Positions 54,325 to 64,000 of a stretch of DNA of 64,000 nucleotides are shown piece after piece. How positions within the stretch are numbered: the stretch's first letter is position 1; every line of letters starts with the position of its first letter. The stretch lies in NCBI GenBank assembly GCA_025331435.1, contig JAIWNI010000074.1:62001-126000 (forward strand), read 5' to 3'. The translations under genes and the position numbers were made by a program. Under the pieces are notes generated by a model. It saw nothing but the letters and a program-made list of their open reading frames with translations, was not told where the DNA came from and did no database searches. The DNA is from Choanephora cucurbitarum (lineage: Eukaryota > Mucoromycota > Mucoromycetes > Mucorales > Choanephoraceae).

Positions 54325-55649
54325 TTATTGGGTTTGCTGATGTGATTTTCGAGTGGCTATCACTTCTTCATAGCTTTTGACACGCCTTGATCTGTACTGT
54401 CTAATACGCTCATATTTATACAGTAGAATACCTAAATCCTTCACTACCACAAACACACATCCTCCAAGTACATTTCTCTGAAATGGCTGAGGAAAGTTCT
54501 CTCTGACCCAATGCCATCGATTTAACAGACTATCAAACTATACGTTCAGTTATTCTGTCTATCCTCTCTCTTTTTTTTTTCTCTTTCTGTTCTATACCTT
54601 CCCATAGCACTACTGATCACAGGCATCAAGAGTGTACCTAGTAAAGAAATACCCACACTGCCTCTTCCCTGAATGATATCTAATTCAAGATGACGCTCTC
54701 TATCTGATATATCTACATTGTTGGTATTTCGTGATCGATTGACTCTCTCAACTGGCTGAATGGCTAATTTCTTTGTGACATGCTTCTGAACCTGAAGAAA
54801 CATGTTTTTATAAAACAACCTACAGAGACACATGAGCTTTCTTTTTTTTTCTTAGATATAAAGACTGTACCTGACCCAAGGCATGATGCCCACTGTAAAG
54901 GCAGGTGATAATGGCCAAGTGAAACGAAGATGATTTGGCGTGGTGCCTGCAGCTCCCAAGATCAAGAAAGAAGCAGAGGGTAGGATAAGATCACCATAGC
55001 GTGTTCGACTCGAAATCAACATAAAGGGTATAGCTGGTAATCCAATCCAAGTTTTGTATGTCCAACTGGCAGGATGACCTATCAGACGGTCACCATCGCG
55101 AGGTCCAAATAAGGTCATGACTGAAAATGCACCATAGGTAGTACAGGTAATCAGTAACGAACAGCCAATACCAAGTACAGTAATATAAGGTGTGCTGGTT
55201 CGAACAAGTGAATCTACAATGGTCATCAAGGCAAGTGAAATACTGTTGGTCTGTGCTAATTGGTAAGGTGTAGCACATTGAGGACAATTGACCTAGAACT
55301 GATTCAATAAAAACAAAAAAAAAAAAGCTTAAATGGATCATCTCGAACCTACTGTTTTATTAGGAGCTGCCTTTTGGTTTTCAGCAATCCAATCAAGTAA
55401 ACAAGACTGATGAGCTTCAAGTGAACATTGACAAGGTTTGATCCATTGACCTTGAGAGTCTGAACTATCACCAAAACAAATCCAACATCGACGATCGTCC
55501 ACTGTACGAGTAGGCTGTCGAGGAGCGAGAATGGTAGAAGAGTCTGAGGAGTCTGAAAAAGATGAAGTACTGCTACTACTACTACTATTATTGTTATTCT
55601 GGTGCAAATCAGTCTCGGACTGTGCAAGGTAACCTCTAAAGTGAGACAT
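54325..55649 (-). CDS. RING-CH (MARCH-type) membrane E3 ubiquitin ligase
   Basis: Four exons: 55649-55353, 55292-54871, 54819-54598, 54529-54325; about 381 aa. A Ser-rich N-terminus precedes a C4HC3 RING-CH finger at about residues 54-110: CWICFGDSSDSQGQW, KPCQCSLEAHQSCLLDW, NCPQCATPYQ, the last pair joined by intron 1. Several hydrophobic segments follow (VLGIGCSLLITCTTYGAF, IGLPAIPFMLIS, SASFLILGAAG, GISLLGTLLMPVISS), giving probably four membrane passes. This layout resembles MARCH5, the mitochondrial outer-membrane ligase, rather than two-TM MARCH proteins; location is inferred. The C-terminus is basic. Starts 258 bp from RPB7 in divergent orientation. Confidence 0.88.
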
Positions 55650-55907
55650 CACTCTGATAACAAGAAAGTAAAAAAAAAAGCTTGATGATTTATTTTAGAA
55701 TTTTGTGACGTATCTATTGAATTTTTTTCTTTCTTTCTTTCTTTCTTTTATTTCTCTTTATAAGCGTGTATAGAATCCGACGATTGTGTTCTTCTTGTTC
55801 ATATACACTAAAGAAAGCATATAAACAAAACACACCTGAAAGAAAGGGGGGAGTAGCACAGAGACTAGACATCATTTTAAAGGAAACACGCTCATTAGAC
55901 TGAAAAC
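55650..55907. promoter_or_regulatory. Short divergent promoter of RING-CH ligase and RPB7
   Basis: 258 bp separate the two start codons. It contains a (TTTC)n-type tract at about 55729-55750. A shared bidirectional promoter is inferred from the spacing. Confidence 0.5.
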
Positions 55908-56671
55908 ATGTTCTTTTTGGTAATGTCTTTCATGTTGCTCTTAGTTGGATCATTGTATTGAATTTCTATTTCTTTAAACACTTTGGTGGAGACAACAGAA
56001 GAAATTGACACACACCATTTCACTACATCCTTCCTATTTTGGACCCAACATGCAGAGTCAGATCAAGGATAAACTATATGCAGATGTTGAAGGCACATGT
56101 ACAGGAAGATATGGTTATGTGATTACAGTGTTAACATTGGACGATATTGGGAAAGGCAAAATCCTGCCTGGTTCAGGTTTAGCAGAGTTTAAGTTGAGCT
56201 ATCAAGCAATTGTCTTTAAACCCTATAAGGGTGAAGTGTTGGATGCTATTGTGACTACTGTCAACAAGGCAAGTGGTGACTAAATCAAATGAAGAACTGT
56301 TGTATTGATGATCATATAGATGGGTTTCTTTGCTGATGTAGGTCCATTACAGGTCTTTGTGTCTTACCATGTAAGTAAATTATAGCCCATTGATTTGACT
56401 GTGAGACTGACATCTATTAGCTTATACCTTCTGATATGCGTTTTGATGCTAATGGTAATCCACCTTGTTATTCTTCTGAAGATCAGGTAAAAGAAAGAAA
56501 AAAAAAATGGAATGGTTTCAATGTCAGCTATAACTTTTCTTTCTGTTTTGTAAGGTGATACAAAAAGATGTTCAAGTTCGATTAAAACTAGTGGGTACGC
56601 GTGTGGATGCCACAGAAATCTTTGCTATTGGCACTATTAAGGAAGACTATTTGGGTGTCATTTCTTCATAA
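55908..56671 (+). CDS. RPB7: DNA-directed RNA polymerase II subunit RPB7
   Basis: Five exons: 55908-55919, 55999-56268, 56320-56370, 56421-56486, 56555-56671; 171 aa, matching the family length exactly. Begins [20 protein letters not shown]. The N-terminal SHS2-like tip ([19 protein letters not shown]) is followed by the S1/OB domain ([61 protein letters not shown]). It pairs with RPB4 to form the Pol II stalk that contacts nascent RNA. Intron 2 starts with GCAAGT after AAG (56269), a GC-AG intron; phase and homology across it are exact. Exon 1 is only 12 nt. Confidence 0.96.
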
Positions 56672-58182
56672 GACATTACTATCTGAAAGGGTAATTCTGG
56701 CTTCAAAAGGTAAAAAAAAAATTGTTTATAGCCCAAAATAAAGCCTGGGAAAATAAAGCCTCAATTATTAAGCAGTAACAAAAAGTAAAGGCACAATTAT
56801 AAGAAAGATCAAACACAATCTCATTGGCACGTGTTGAATACGTTGTCAGATGCTTATAGGCTAAGCTAAATCAGAAAGGAAAAAGGGTCTGTGCTAAAGA
56901 GTAAAGAAGGTGATAGATCCTATCACCACAAGAGATTTTTTCTGTGAAACAAAGGCAGTTTTTGTGTAGCATGCAGTTAAGATTCCTTTTTTGGACAGTC
57001 CTTGAATTTTCTCCAAAAATGGGTGGGGGGTATTCCTCATATAGGAATTGGGGGCCATTTCTCAAATAATATTGGGGGTGCTCTCAAATAATATTGGGGG
57101 TACTTTTCAAATAAGAATGGGGGGATGCAGAAGAGTATTTTTGCTTCATTTTATTGGTAGAAAAAACTGTACTAATGCTGCTAGGCTTTAACACTCATTT
57201 GCGTCACTTACCTTATGGTTGAAACCAGAACAGCTAAGGCATTCTAGCAGAACGCTTTGGTTTGGATTGACAGTAGAAAACACCTTAGAAGCTCAAGTAG
57301 TTTAGGCGCCTTTGCACTTGGTGCATCTATTTGTTGTTAAAGAATATGCAAGCCATCTATAGAAAGAAGATGATGTTAAAACTCTTATCTCATCTGTAGT
57401 GCCTTAAAAACTAACCTACAGTTTGGGTCTCTTCTGTACTTTTCAAAGCAAACACACTAGATACTGTTGCATCTTGAGCGCGTTGGGAACAAAGAGCTAC
57501 TCTGCCATTAGAAGCGTGTTAGTTGCCATCCAAAGCAAAGAAATACCTAAAACTCACCTTAGAAGATAAAGGAAAGAGAAAATTTTTTCTAAGTATTAGG
57601 GATTAGTTACTAGTTTATAGCAGTCACCCCTTCAATCTCAAAAGTACTTAGAAAAAAAATGAAGAAAAAACTCGACAAGCACCCAAACCAACACCGGCGT
57701 TCACAATTTTACGTTTCTGGTGGAATTGTCACACCTATTCTCCCAAAGCGTTTTGTTTGCCTTACTAGACTACCATTTTTATTAACACAGTCTTACAAAA
57801 ATCCAAATGTAGAACTCAAATGGGGGGATTACACAGTTTTTATCCAATGAAATGTAGCCTGCTAGTTAAGTTTCCTTTTTTGATACCCAATTTCTCTTGT
57901 GGTGATCAATAAAGATTTTATAGCCACACCCTTTATTCAATCTTGAACTTTAGATTTTAAACACAAAAAGATCCACGATTTTGATTAGAGATGTCGCGAT
58001 TGAATATTTACTGTGCTCTGATTGGCAGAGTACAAACTATGTCTTTTACCTGATTGGCTGATTCAAGTGGCTTTCATTTTACTTTTTTTTTTTTTTTTCA
58101 TAAATAAAAATCAACTATTTCAAATCTTGACATTTTCTTTTGGATTCCTTCTTTCTTTGTTAATCTATTTCATCTATCAAAA
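56672..58182. other. Intergenic upstream of SAM synthetase
   Basis: Holds a G-rich minisatellite (57017-57122) and, at about 57220-57310, a short protein-like run (PEQLRHSSRTLWFGLTVENT) with no family, likely decayed. A poly(T) stretch at 58083-58099 lies near the SAM synthetase leader. The frame 57659-57850 is not convincing. Confidence 0.4.
57017..57122. repeat. Degenerate ~22-bp G-rich tandem repeat
   Basis: Three clear copies of a TCAAATAATATTGGGGGT-like unit start near 57062, 57084 and 57107 (period 22-23 bp), preceded by one or two degenerate copies (CATATAGGAATTGGGGGC, ATGGGTGGGGGGTATTCC). Confidence 0.7.
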
Positions 58183-59456
58183 ATGAGCGAAACTTTCCTT
58201 TTCACCTCTGAATCTGTCGGCGAAGGTCACCCTGGTAAGCGTGTTTTTTCTTTGTTTTCTATTCAAATTTCTTACATTTTATCTTTATAGACAAGATCTG
58301 TGATCAAGTCTCTGATGCCATTTTGGATGCCTGTTTGGCCCAAGACCCTATGTCCAAGGTTGCTTGTGAAACTGCTGCCAAGACTGGTATGATCATGGTC
58401 TTTGGTGAAATCACCACCAAGGCTAACCTTGATTACCAAAAGATTATCCGTAACACCATCAAGCAAATTGGTTACGATGATTCCGAAAAGGGTTTCGACT
58501 ACAAGACCTGTAACGTCTTGGTTGCTATTGAACAACAATCCCCTGATATCTCTCAAGGTTTGGTTCAAAAGTCCTTCAACATTGAAGACATTGGTGCTGG
58601 TGACCAAGGTATCATGTTTGGTTATGCCACTGATGAAACTCCCGAAATGATGCCCTTGACTGCTGTCCTCTCTCACAAGCTTAACAAGCGTATGTCTGAC
58701 CTCCGTCGTGACGGTACTCTCTCTTGGTTGCGTCCTGACAGTAAGACCCAAGTTACTATCGAATACAAGAACGAAAATGGTGCTATGGTCCCTCTCCGTG
58801 TCGATACTGTTGTCATCTCTGTTCAACACGCTGCTGAAATTGAAACTGAAGACCTCCGTAAGGCTTTGATGGAACACATCATTAAGCCCGTTATCCCCGA
58901 AAACCTCTTGAAGGATACCGTCTACCACTTGCAACCTTCTGGTAAGTTCATCATTGGTGGTCCTCAAGGTGATGCTGGTTTGACTGGTCGTAAGATCATT
59001 GTTGATACTTATGGGTAAGTCTGAAAAATTTTTTTTTCGAAAAATTTTTTTCTCGGTTATTTAACTCTATTTTATTTGATTAGTGGTTGGGGTGCTCACG
59101 GTGGTGGTGCCTTCTCTGGTAAGGATTGGTCCAAGGTTGACCGTTCTGCCGCTTACACTGCTCGTTGGATTGCCAAGTCTCTTGTTAACGCTAAGCTCGC
59201 TCGTCGTGCTCTTGTTCAACTCTCTTACGCTATTGGTGTTGCTGAACCTCTCTCTATCTTTGTTGATACCTACGGTACTTCCGAAAAGTCTACTGCTGAA
59301 TTAGTTGAAATCATCCGTAACAACTTTGACCTCCGTCCTGGTGTCATCGTCAAGGACCTTGATCTCTTCAAGCCTATCTACCAAAAGACTGCTGCTTACG
59401 GTCACTTTGGTCGTGATGAATTCACCTGGGAACACCCTAAGGAACTCAAGTTCTAA
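58183..59456 (+). CDS. SAM1: S-adenosylmethionine synthetase
   Basis: Three exons: 58183-58234, 58291-59014, 59084-59456; 382 aa. Makes S-adenosylmethionine from methionine and ATP in the cytosol. Signatures: [19 protein letters not shown] (split by intron 1), [28 protein letters not shown] (hexapeptide motif), [20 protein letters not shown] (P-loop-like region) and [19 protein letters not shown]. Very strong codon bias indicates high expression. Convergent with INO80. Confidence 0.98.
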
Positions 59457-59737
59457 GCTTGATAATTTTATTTTCTGTTTTCAACAAACTTTTCCAACCT
59501 TTTTTTAAAATTACTTGCATCTTCTCATATCCTTATTTTATTTGTTTACACTGCCACCATTTTTTAATATTTCTTGTTAGATAATTTTTTTTTTGTTTAT
59601 AATATACATCGACCACTTCAACATGGTTGGAACCGACAGCCATCCCGGTTGCAGGATGGGTTTTCTTTCTCTCTTTTTTTTAAAAAAAATAAAAAATATA
59701 TATATTTTTGGGTTACAACAGAATTTTTTTTTTATTA
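59457..59737. terminator. Shared 3' region of SAM synthetase and INO80
   Basis: 281 bp between convergent stop codons, very T/A-rich. It contains a small hairpin-capable segment near 59640-59660 (CATCC...GGATG with an 8-base loop). Likely holds both polyadenylation sites; no canonical signal is claimed. Confidence 0.4.
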
Positions 59738-62700
59738 TTAACCAGTAAATGAGAAATTCGTTCTAGGTCGTCCAATACGTGTTCCTTTTGATTTCTTGGC
59801 TGGTGAGGGTGCACTACTATCTTCTTCTGTATTAAATGTGTCTTCACCTGCACTAAACAATCGATCTACATTAGAAGGACTTAAGGCAGGTGTAGACTCC
59901 TTAGAGCCTTCTGCCGCTAATGCTTGTTTTCGTGATCGTTTAGCAGGTCTTGCTGCCTTCTTTTGTTGTTCCTCTTCTTCTTCTTCAGCCTTACGCTTTA
60001 ATTGTAATTGAAGTTTATCATCTAATTCTATTTTATCCTACAGTCAGCCTTTTTTTTTTTTCTTTTTTTTTTTCTATGATTACCTTCATCATCCAACAGA
60101 AGAGATACAATTTCTCGAGGCTTAAAGTCAACTTGTCTAAATTCACCACCAGAGATAACAACCTTTTGAATCTCATCTTTTTGCTTGGCTCTCTGAAGAA
60201 TACGCTCTTCAATAGTACCCTTAGTGATCAGACGATAGACAGTCACTTGTTTCGTTTGACCCAGACGATGAGCACGATCCATGGCCTGTTGGTCTACAGT
60301 AGGGTTCCAATCACTATCATAAAAGATGACTGTATCGGCCGCTGTCAAGTTGATACCCAAACCACCTGCACGCGTACTGAGCAGGAAAATAAAGATTTCA
60401 GGTCGAGTCTGCCAGTCTTGTACCATGTCACGACGATCAGAAATCTTGGAAGAACCGTCTAGACGGAGATAACGATACTGTTTATAGCCAATGTATTCTT
60501 CAAACAGATCAATCATACGTGTCATTTGGAAATAGATCAAACAACGGTGTCCCTCTGTCTTGAGCTTCTCTAGTAGTTTATCCAACATGGCTAATTTACC
60601 TGAATCCAGAATAAGATCCTTCATAGCTAATATAGATGTTGAGTGTATGTGTGTGTGTGTGTATATGAGATAGATCACTTACATGGAACCTTCATCCATG
60701 AGAAACCATATCCACTGCTGGGAATAGTCATGATACCCTTATTCTGTTGACGCACCACCATCGATAGATTAGAAGCTTCTTCAGGCTTAAATTTGCTCAC
60801 GTATTCTGGTGTTCCAAACAGACATGATCGTGTGTTTATATCAAACATCCATTCTTGTTTCTCACGAACAAATGACATGTCATCACATAAAAAGTCAACA
60901 GGAACTGCTTTGGCCTACAAAAAAAAATCATTGAGTACATGACCTGTATGGATCCTATCCAGACTTACTGCAGGTAAATAGCATTGTCCAAACAGATGAG
61001 TCTTACGAACAAAAGTGTCTGAAATATGAGTTAATTCATCTAGAGCAGAACCTGATGAAATCAAAATGGGATCAATTGGCTGCACTGCTTCCTTGATCAA
61101 AAACAGAGCAGTTGTATTGAGTGTAGGTTGGTTGTAAAGACGTCTTCTTGATCGCTGATCTCTTTTGGCAAGATAGTCAATCCATCTCTCTAGCAGACTT
61201 GCCTTGAACAGATAACTGGCTTCAGACGCTGATGTATCTACAAATCGCAAAAAGGAAAAGCCAGCATCAGGTTCACTTGAGAACTCAGATTGATGGATAT
61301 GATCTTCACGCCAGATACTGAACAGGTTGTTGAGGTATTTAGATCGGAAACCAGCCTGTGTATCTGGACTGACGACCTTCAAAAATCCACCATTTCTATA
61401 GAGCTTTTTGGGAATATGGTATTTGATGGGACTTGATGCAGAATAAGGACAGTAGAGGAAGGTTTCCTTGGAGAGAGAGCCTGTTTCACTAAACTGACAG
61501 AAGGAAAGAGGGGATTCAACATCGGCACGCTCAAAGAGTTCAGGGTGGTTACAGACTTTTCTGAACTGCATGACCAAGTTCATCAGACTGTCCATGTTTT
61601 CAATATCGCCTAGTGAAGTAGCCTTTTCCAGCAACTCAGAAATCGAAATCTTTTCCTTCAGACCACGGTAAAGTGCTCTCTGTCTCGCCGTCAGCTCACA
61701 ATGAATCTCCACTTCAATCTTCTCGCCCAGTTCATGCTGTACATTACGCTTGATACGACGCAACATGAAGGGTTTCAAGATCATATGGAGACGTTTTAAT
61801 TGATGCTGGTTCAAAGATCCCCTGTTTTCAGCGTGACTTTCGATATCCTTGGAGAACCACTCACTGAATTCCTCATGGGAATCAAAAAGGGTAGGCATGA
61901 TAAAGTGAAGCAGAGCCCAGAGTTCTTGCATACTGTTCTGGATAGGTGTACCTGTCAAGAGCAATCGATTACGACAGTGGAAGCCAAGCAATTGCTTCCA
62001 ACGAGCACTGGATGAACTCTTGATGGCCTGAGCCTCATCCAGAATCATGTATTGCCATTTGACGCGTTGAAAGTAGGTAACGTCAGTAAGGACCAATTGA
62101 TAACTGGTGATGACAATATGGAAAGGAGCATCTTTACCATACAGTTGCTTTCTGTTCCAGAATTGACGAAGGACTTTACGGTCTTTAGGGTTACCCCAAT
62201 AAGGAAGTGCTCTGAACTGAGGCACAAACTTGGCAAATTCCTGTTGCCAATTATGAAGTGTGGAAGCTGGAGCAATGACCAAGAAGGGACCCCAGATGTT
62301 GTGTACTTCAGCTAAATAGGCCAGCAGAGAAATGGACTGGACTGTCTTACCAAGACCCATTTCATCTGCCAATATACCGTTGATACCTTGTTCATAGAGA
62401 TTAGCAAGCCAACTGAGACCCTTGATTTGATAGCTCTTGAGTTGACACATGAGCATGGAGGGCTGAGTCACTTCAGGAGCAGATCCCAAGCTGGAAGGTT
62501 CTTGGAAGTTCATGTTATCGAAATCAATCTGGTTCATGCTCACATCATCACCTGCAGCCAAACGTCTTTGGCGTGCTCCCTGATCAAACTCACGCGTCTT
62601 CTCACGCTGTTTGGCCAATGCGTTCTGAGCACTTAGACGAGCCTTTTCCTTGAGAACGGCTTCATCTTCTTCATCAAAGTCAACATCGCCTATATGTGTC

Positions 62701-64000
62701 ACACCAGCTGATTCGTCCAGTTCATCACTTGGCTGGACAGGCTCAAGTGGCGTGGACAGACCAGAAGGAGCAGGCTGTGCTGTCTCGTCATCTTCTTCTG
62801 TATCCTGTTTGATTTTGCGACCAATAAAGTGACTGTAAAGTTCAGTCTGAGTGATCAAGAAATTGAGTTTACGAGCCTGTCGTTGAGCTTCTCTTCGTTC
62901 TTCCTCTTGCTTTAGACGATCCAATGCCTCCTTCTCTGCCTTCTTGCGCAATTCTCTTTCTTCCTTCTCATTCTTCTTCCAGAACAACAGCATTTCCTTA
63001 TTGGCTCGCTTGGCTTTGTTCTGCATATCACGATTGGCACGACCACCATTGGTAGCAGCACGACGTACTTCCTTTTGACAGTACTGTGCGACTTTCTTAC
63101 AGTTACCGGATCGTGTTGCTTGAACACGCGATAAGATACGTGACATGCGTGGAATGTCTTTACGTGCAATCGTAGACCAAATCTTTGTTCGCTCGTCCTG
63201 CACTTTGTGAGCTGTCCTTTTGCCAACCATAGGCATTTCCGTATCGGTTGATTCGCCATCACTTGGTGCAAGATGATGAGTGAGTTTGATGCGTTTGATC
63301 ATTTTGTCTGATTTCTTTCTGCGGAACATGTCAGCTCGAGGCAAAGGTGTGCCGTATCGTTTTTCGTAGAGTAATCCAATACGCTCTCTTGTTTTGGCAT
63401 GTCGTGAAGCTTCCTTCTTCTTGTAATCTTCAATCACCTGTTTTTTTCTTTTGTGAACGTCCACCATGAACTGAATCATTTCTTCACGGAAAGTGAGTAA
63501 TATTTCGTCGTCGTCGTCGTCTTCATCTTCGCCTCCATCAGAATAAGCAAATTCCTCGCGGGTGCGTTGAGCCAATGTCTTGATGGTTGCTGGTGTTTCT
63601 TCGATATCGCTTAATTCTTCACTGGAGGAATCACTCAAATCACTGTGTGGACGAGCTTTACATGTTTATAAAAAGAAGATGAGTCTATGTGTGAAATAAA
63701 AAGAGGCTGTTCACTTACTGTTTTGATCCTTTTGGATAGATTGAGGTTTAGGAGATGATTTCTTTATCTGAGTTGTCTTGATGAGTGGAATATCCTCAGT
63801 ATCAGTATCTGAATCTGCCATTTGATATCGTTCTTCATGCTGGTCATTAAGAAGATTCTGTAAACCTCCATGATTGTTGTTGCCAAGGTGACTGCGGTGT
63901 TCTGTGATTGGATCATAAGAACCAGCGCCAGAAGAAGAAGGAAAACGCTTATAGATTTCACTGGAATTTGCAGCAGACTCCTCGATGGATGCAATAGGTG
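59738..64000 (-). CDS. INO80: INO80 chromatin-remodelling ATPase (5' end outside window)
   Basis: Exons visible: >64000-63719, 63655-60969, 60914-60683, 60626-60084, 60027-59738; about 1,340 residues, with the N-terminus beyond the right edge. Domains in order: acidic/Ser linker; DBINO domain ([35 protein letters not shown]); Snf2 helicase lobe 1 with [29 protein letters not shown] and DEAQ box ([10 protein letters not shown]), [20 protein letters not shown]; a ~350-residue insertion typical of INO80; lobe 2 with [52 protein letters not shown]; and a basic, acidic-patched tail. It slides and edits nucleosomes, including H2A.Z. The last-intron acceptor was chosen at 60028 because the nearer AG gives a stop. 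Confidence 0.95.

Noticed and set aside
58272..58967. 231-codon minus-strand open frame
   Set aside because: Antisense of the highly codon-biased SAM synthetase exon 2; no family resemblance. The same holds for antisense frames over enolase (47500-48690), RPL17 and RPL13A.

Overview
The window is nuclear DNA of a filamentous fungus. Genes are split by many short introns (about 45-170 nt, mostly GT-AG), intergenic DNA is AT-rich, and the gene set is eukaryotic and fungal: velvet factor, Zn2Cys6 regulator, Pho80-type cyclin, INO80, eIF3c, RPN13. Style and gene content suggest an early-diverging fungus such as a Mucoromycota member; this is inference, not a sequence match. All exon boundaries below were read by eye from splice signals, reading phase and family alignment.

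Layout: 0.66-2.3 kb NAB2/ZC3H14-like poly(A) RNA-binding protein (-); 2.3-7.5 kb gene-poor DNA with decayed coding sequence; 7.6-9.4 kb glucose-6-phosphate dehydrogenase (+); 10.0-11.0 kb phytochelatin synthase-like protein lacking the catalytic cysteine (-); 11-18.4 kb gene-poor, with a Tc1/mariner-type MITE at 12.1 kb; 18.4-20.6 kb velvet factor with a 95-residue polyglutamine tract (+); 21.4-23.4 kb MFS transporter (+); 24.3-26.5 kb coiled-coil protein (+); 26.8-27.8 kb RPL13A/uL13 (-); 29.1-30.1 kb ZIP9-like zinc transporter (-); 30.2-32.6 kb eIF3c (-), divergent from RPL17/uL22 at 33.4-34.2 kb (+); 36.0-36.6 kb Pho80-type cyclin (-); 37.1-37.6 kb ISU1 Fe-S scaffold (-); 37.6-40.3 kb gene-poor with a diverged repeat copy and decayed coding sequence; 40.3-42.1 kb low-complexity coiled-coil protein (+); 42.7-44.1 kb glutamate 5-kinase (+); 44.2-47.1 kb Zn2Cys6 factor (-); 47.5-49.0 kb enolase (-), divergent from an aldo-keto reductase-like protein at 50.0-51.9 kb (+); 52.0-53.3 kb RPN13 (+); 54.3-55.6 kb RING-CH membrane E3 ligase (-), divergent from RPB7 at 55.9-56.7 kb (+); 58.2-59.5 kb S-adenosylmethionine synthetase (+); 59.7 kb to the right edge, INO80 ATPase (-), truncated by the window.

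Most genes are independent housekeeping or regulatory genes rather than a pathway cluster. The most interesting signals are: (1) exact ATCTGATAA elements, the site known for fungal iron-responsive GATA factors, four times upstream of the phytochelatin synthase-like gene and once, plus a near match, upstream of ISU1; (2) two likely pseudoenzymes, a phytochelatin synthase homologue with Cys to Gly at the nucleophile and an aldo-keto reductase homologue with two of four catalytic residues replaced; (3) a pair of diverged dispersed repeat copies 36 kb apart, one still holding a 164-codon frame broken by only two stops; (4) a 169-bp MITE with near-perfect inverted repeats; (5) an apparent 2-nt micro-exon in the MFS transporter.
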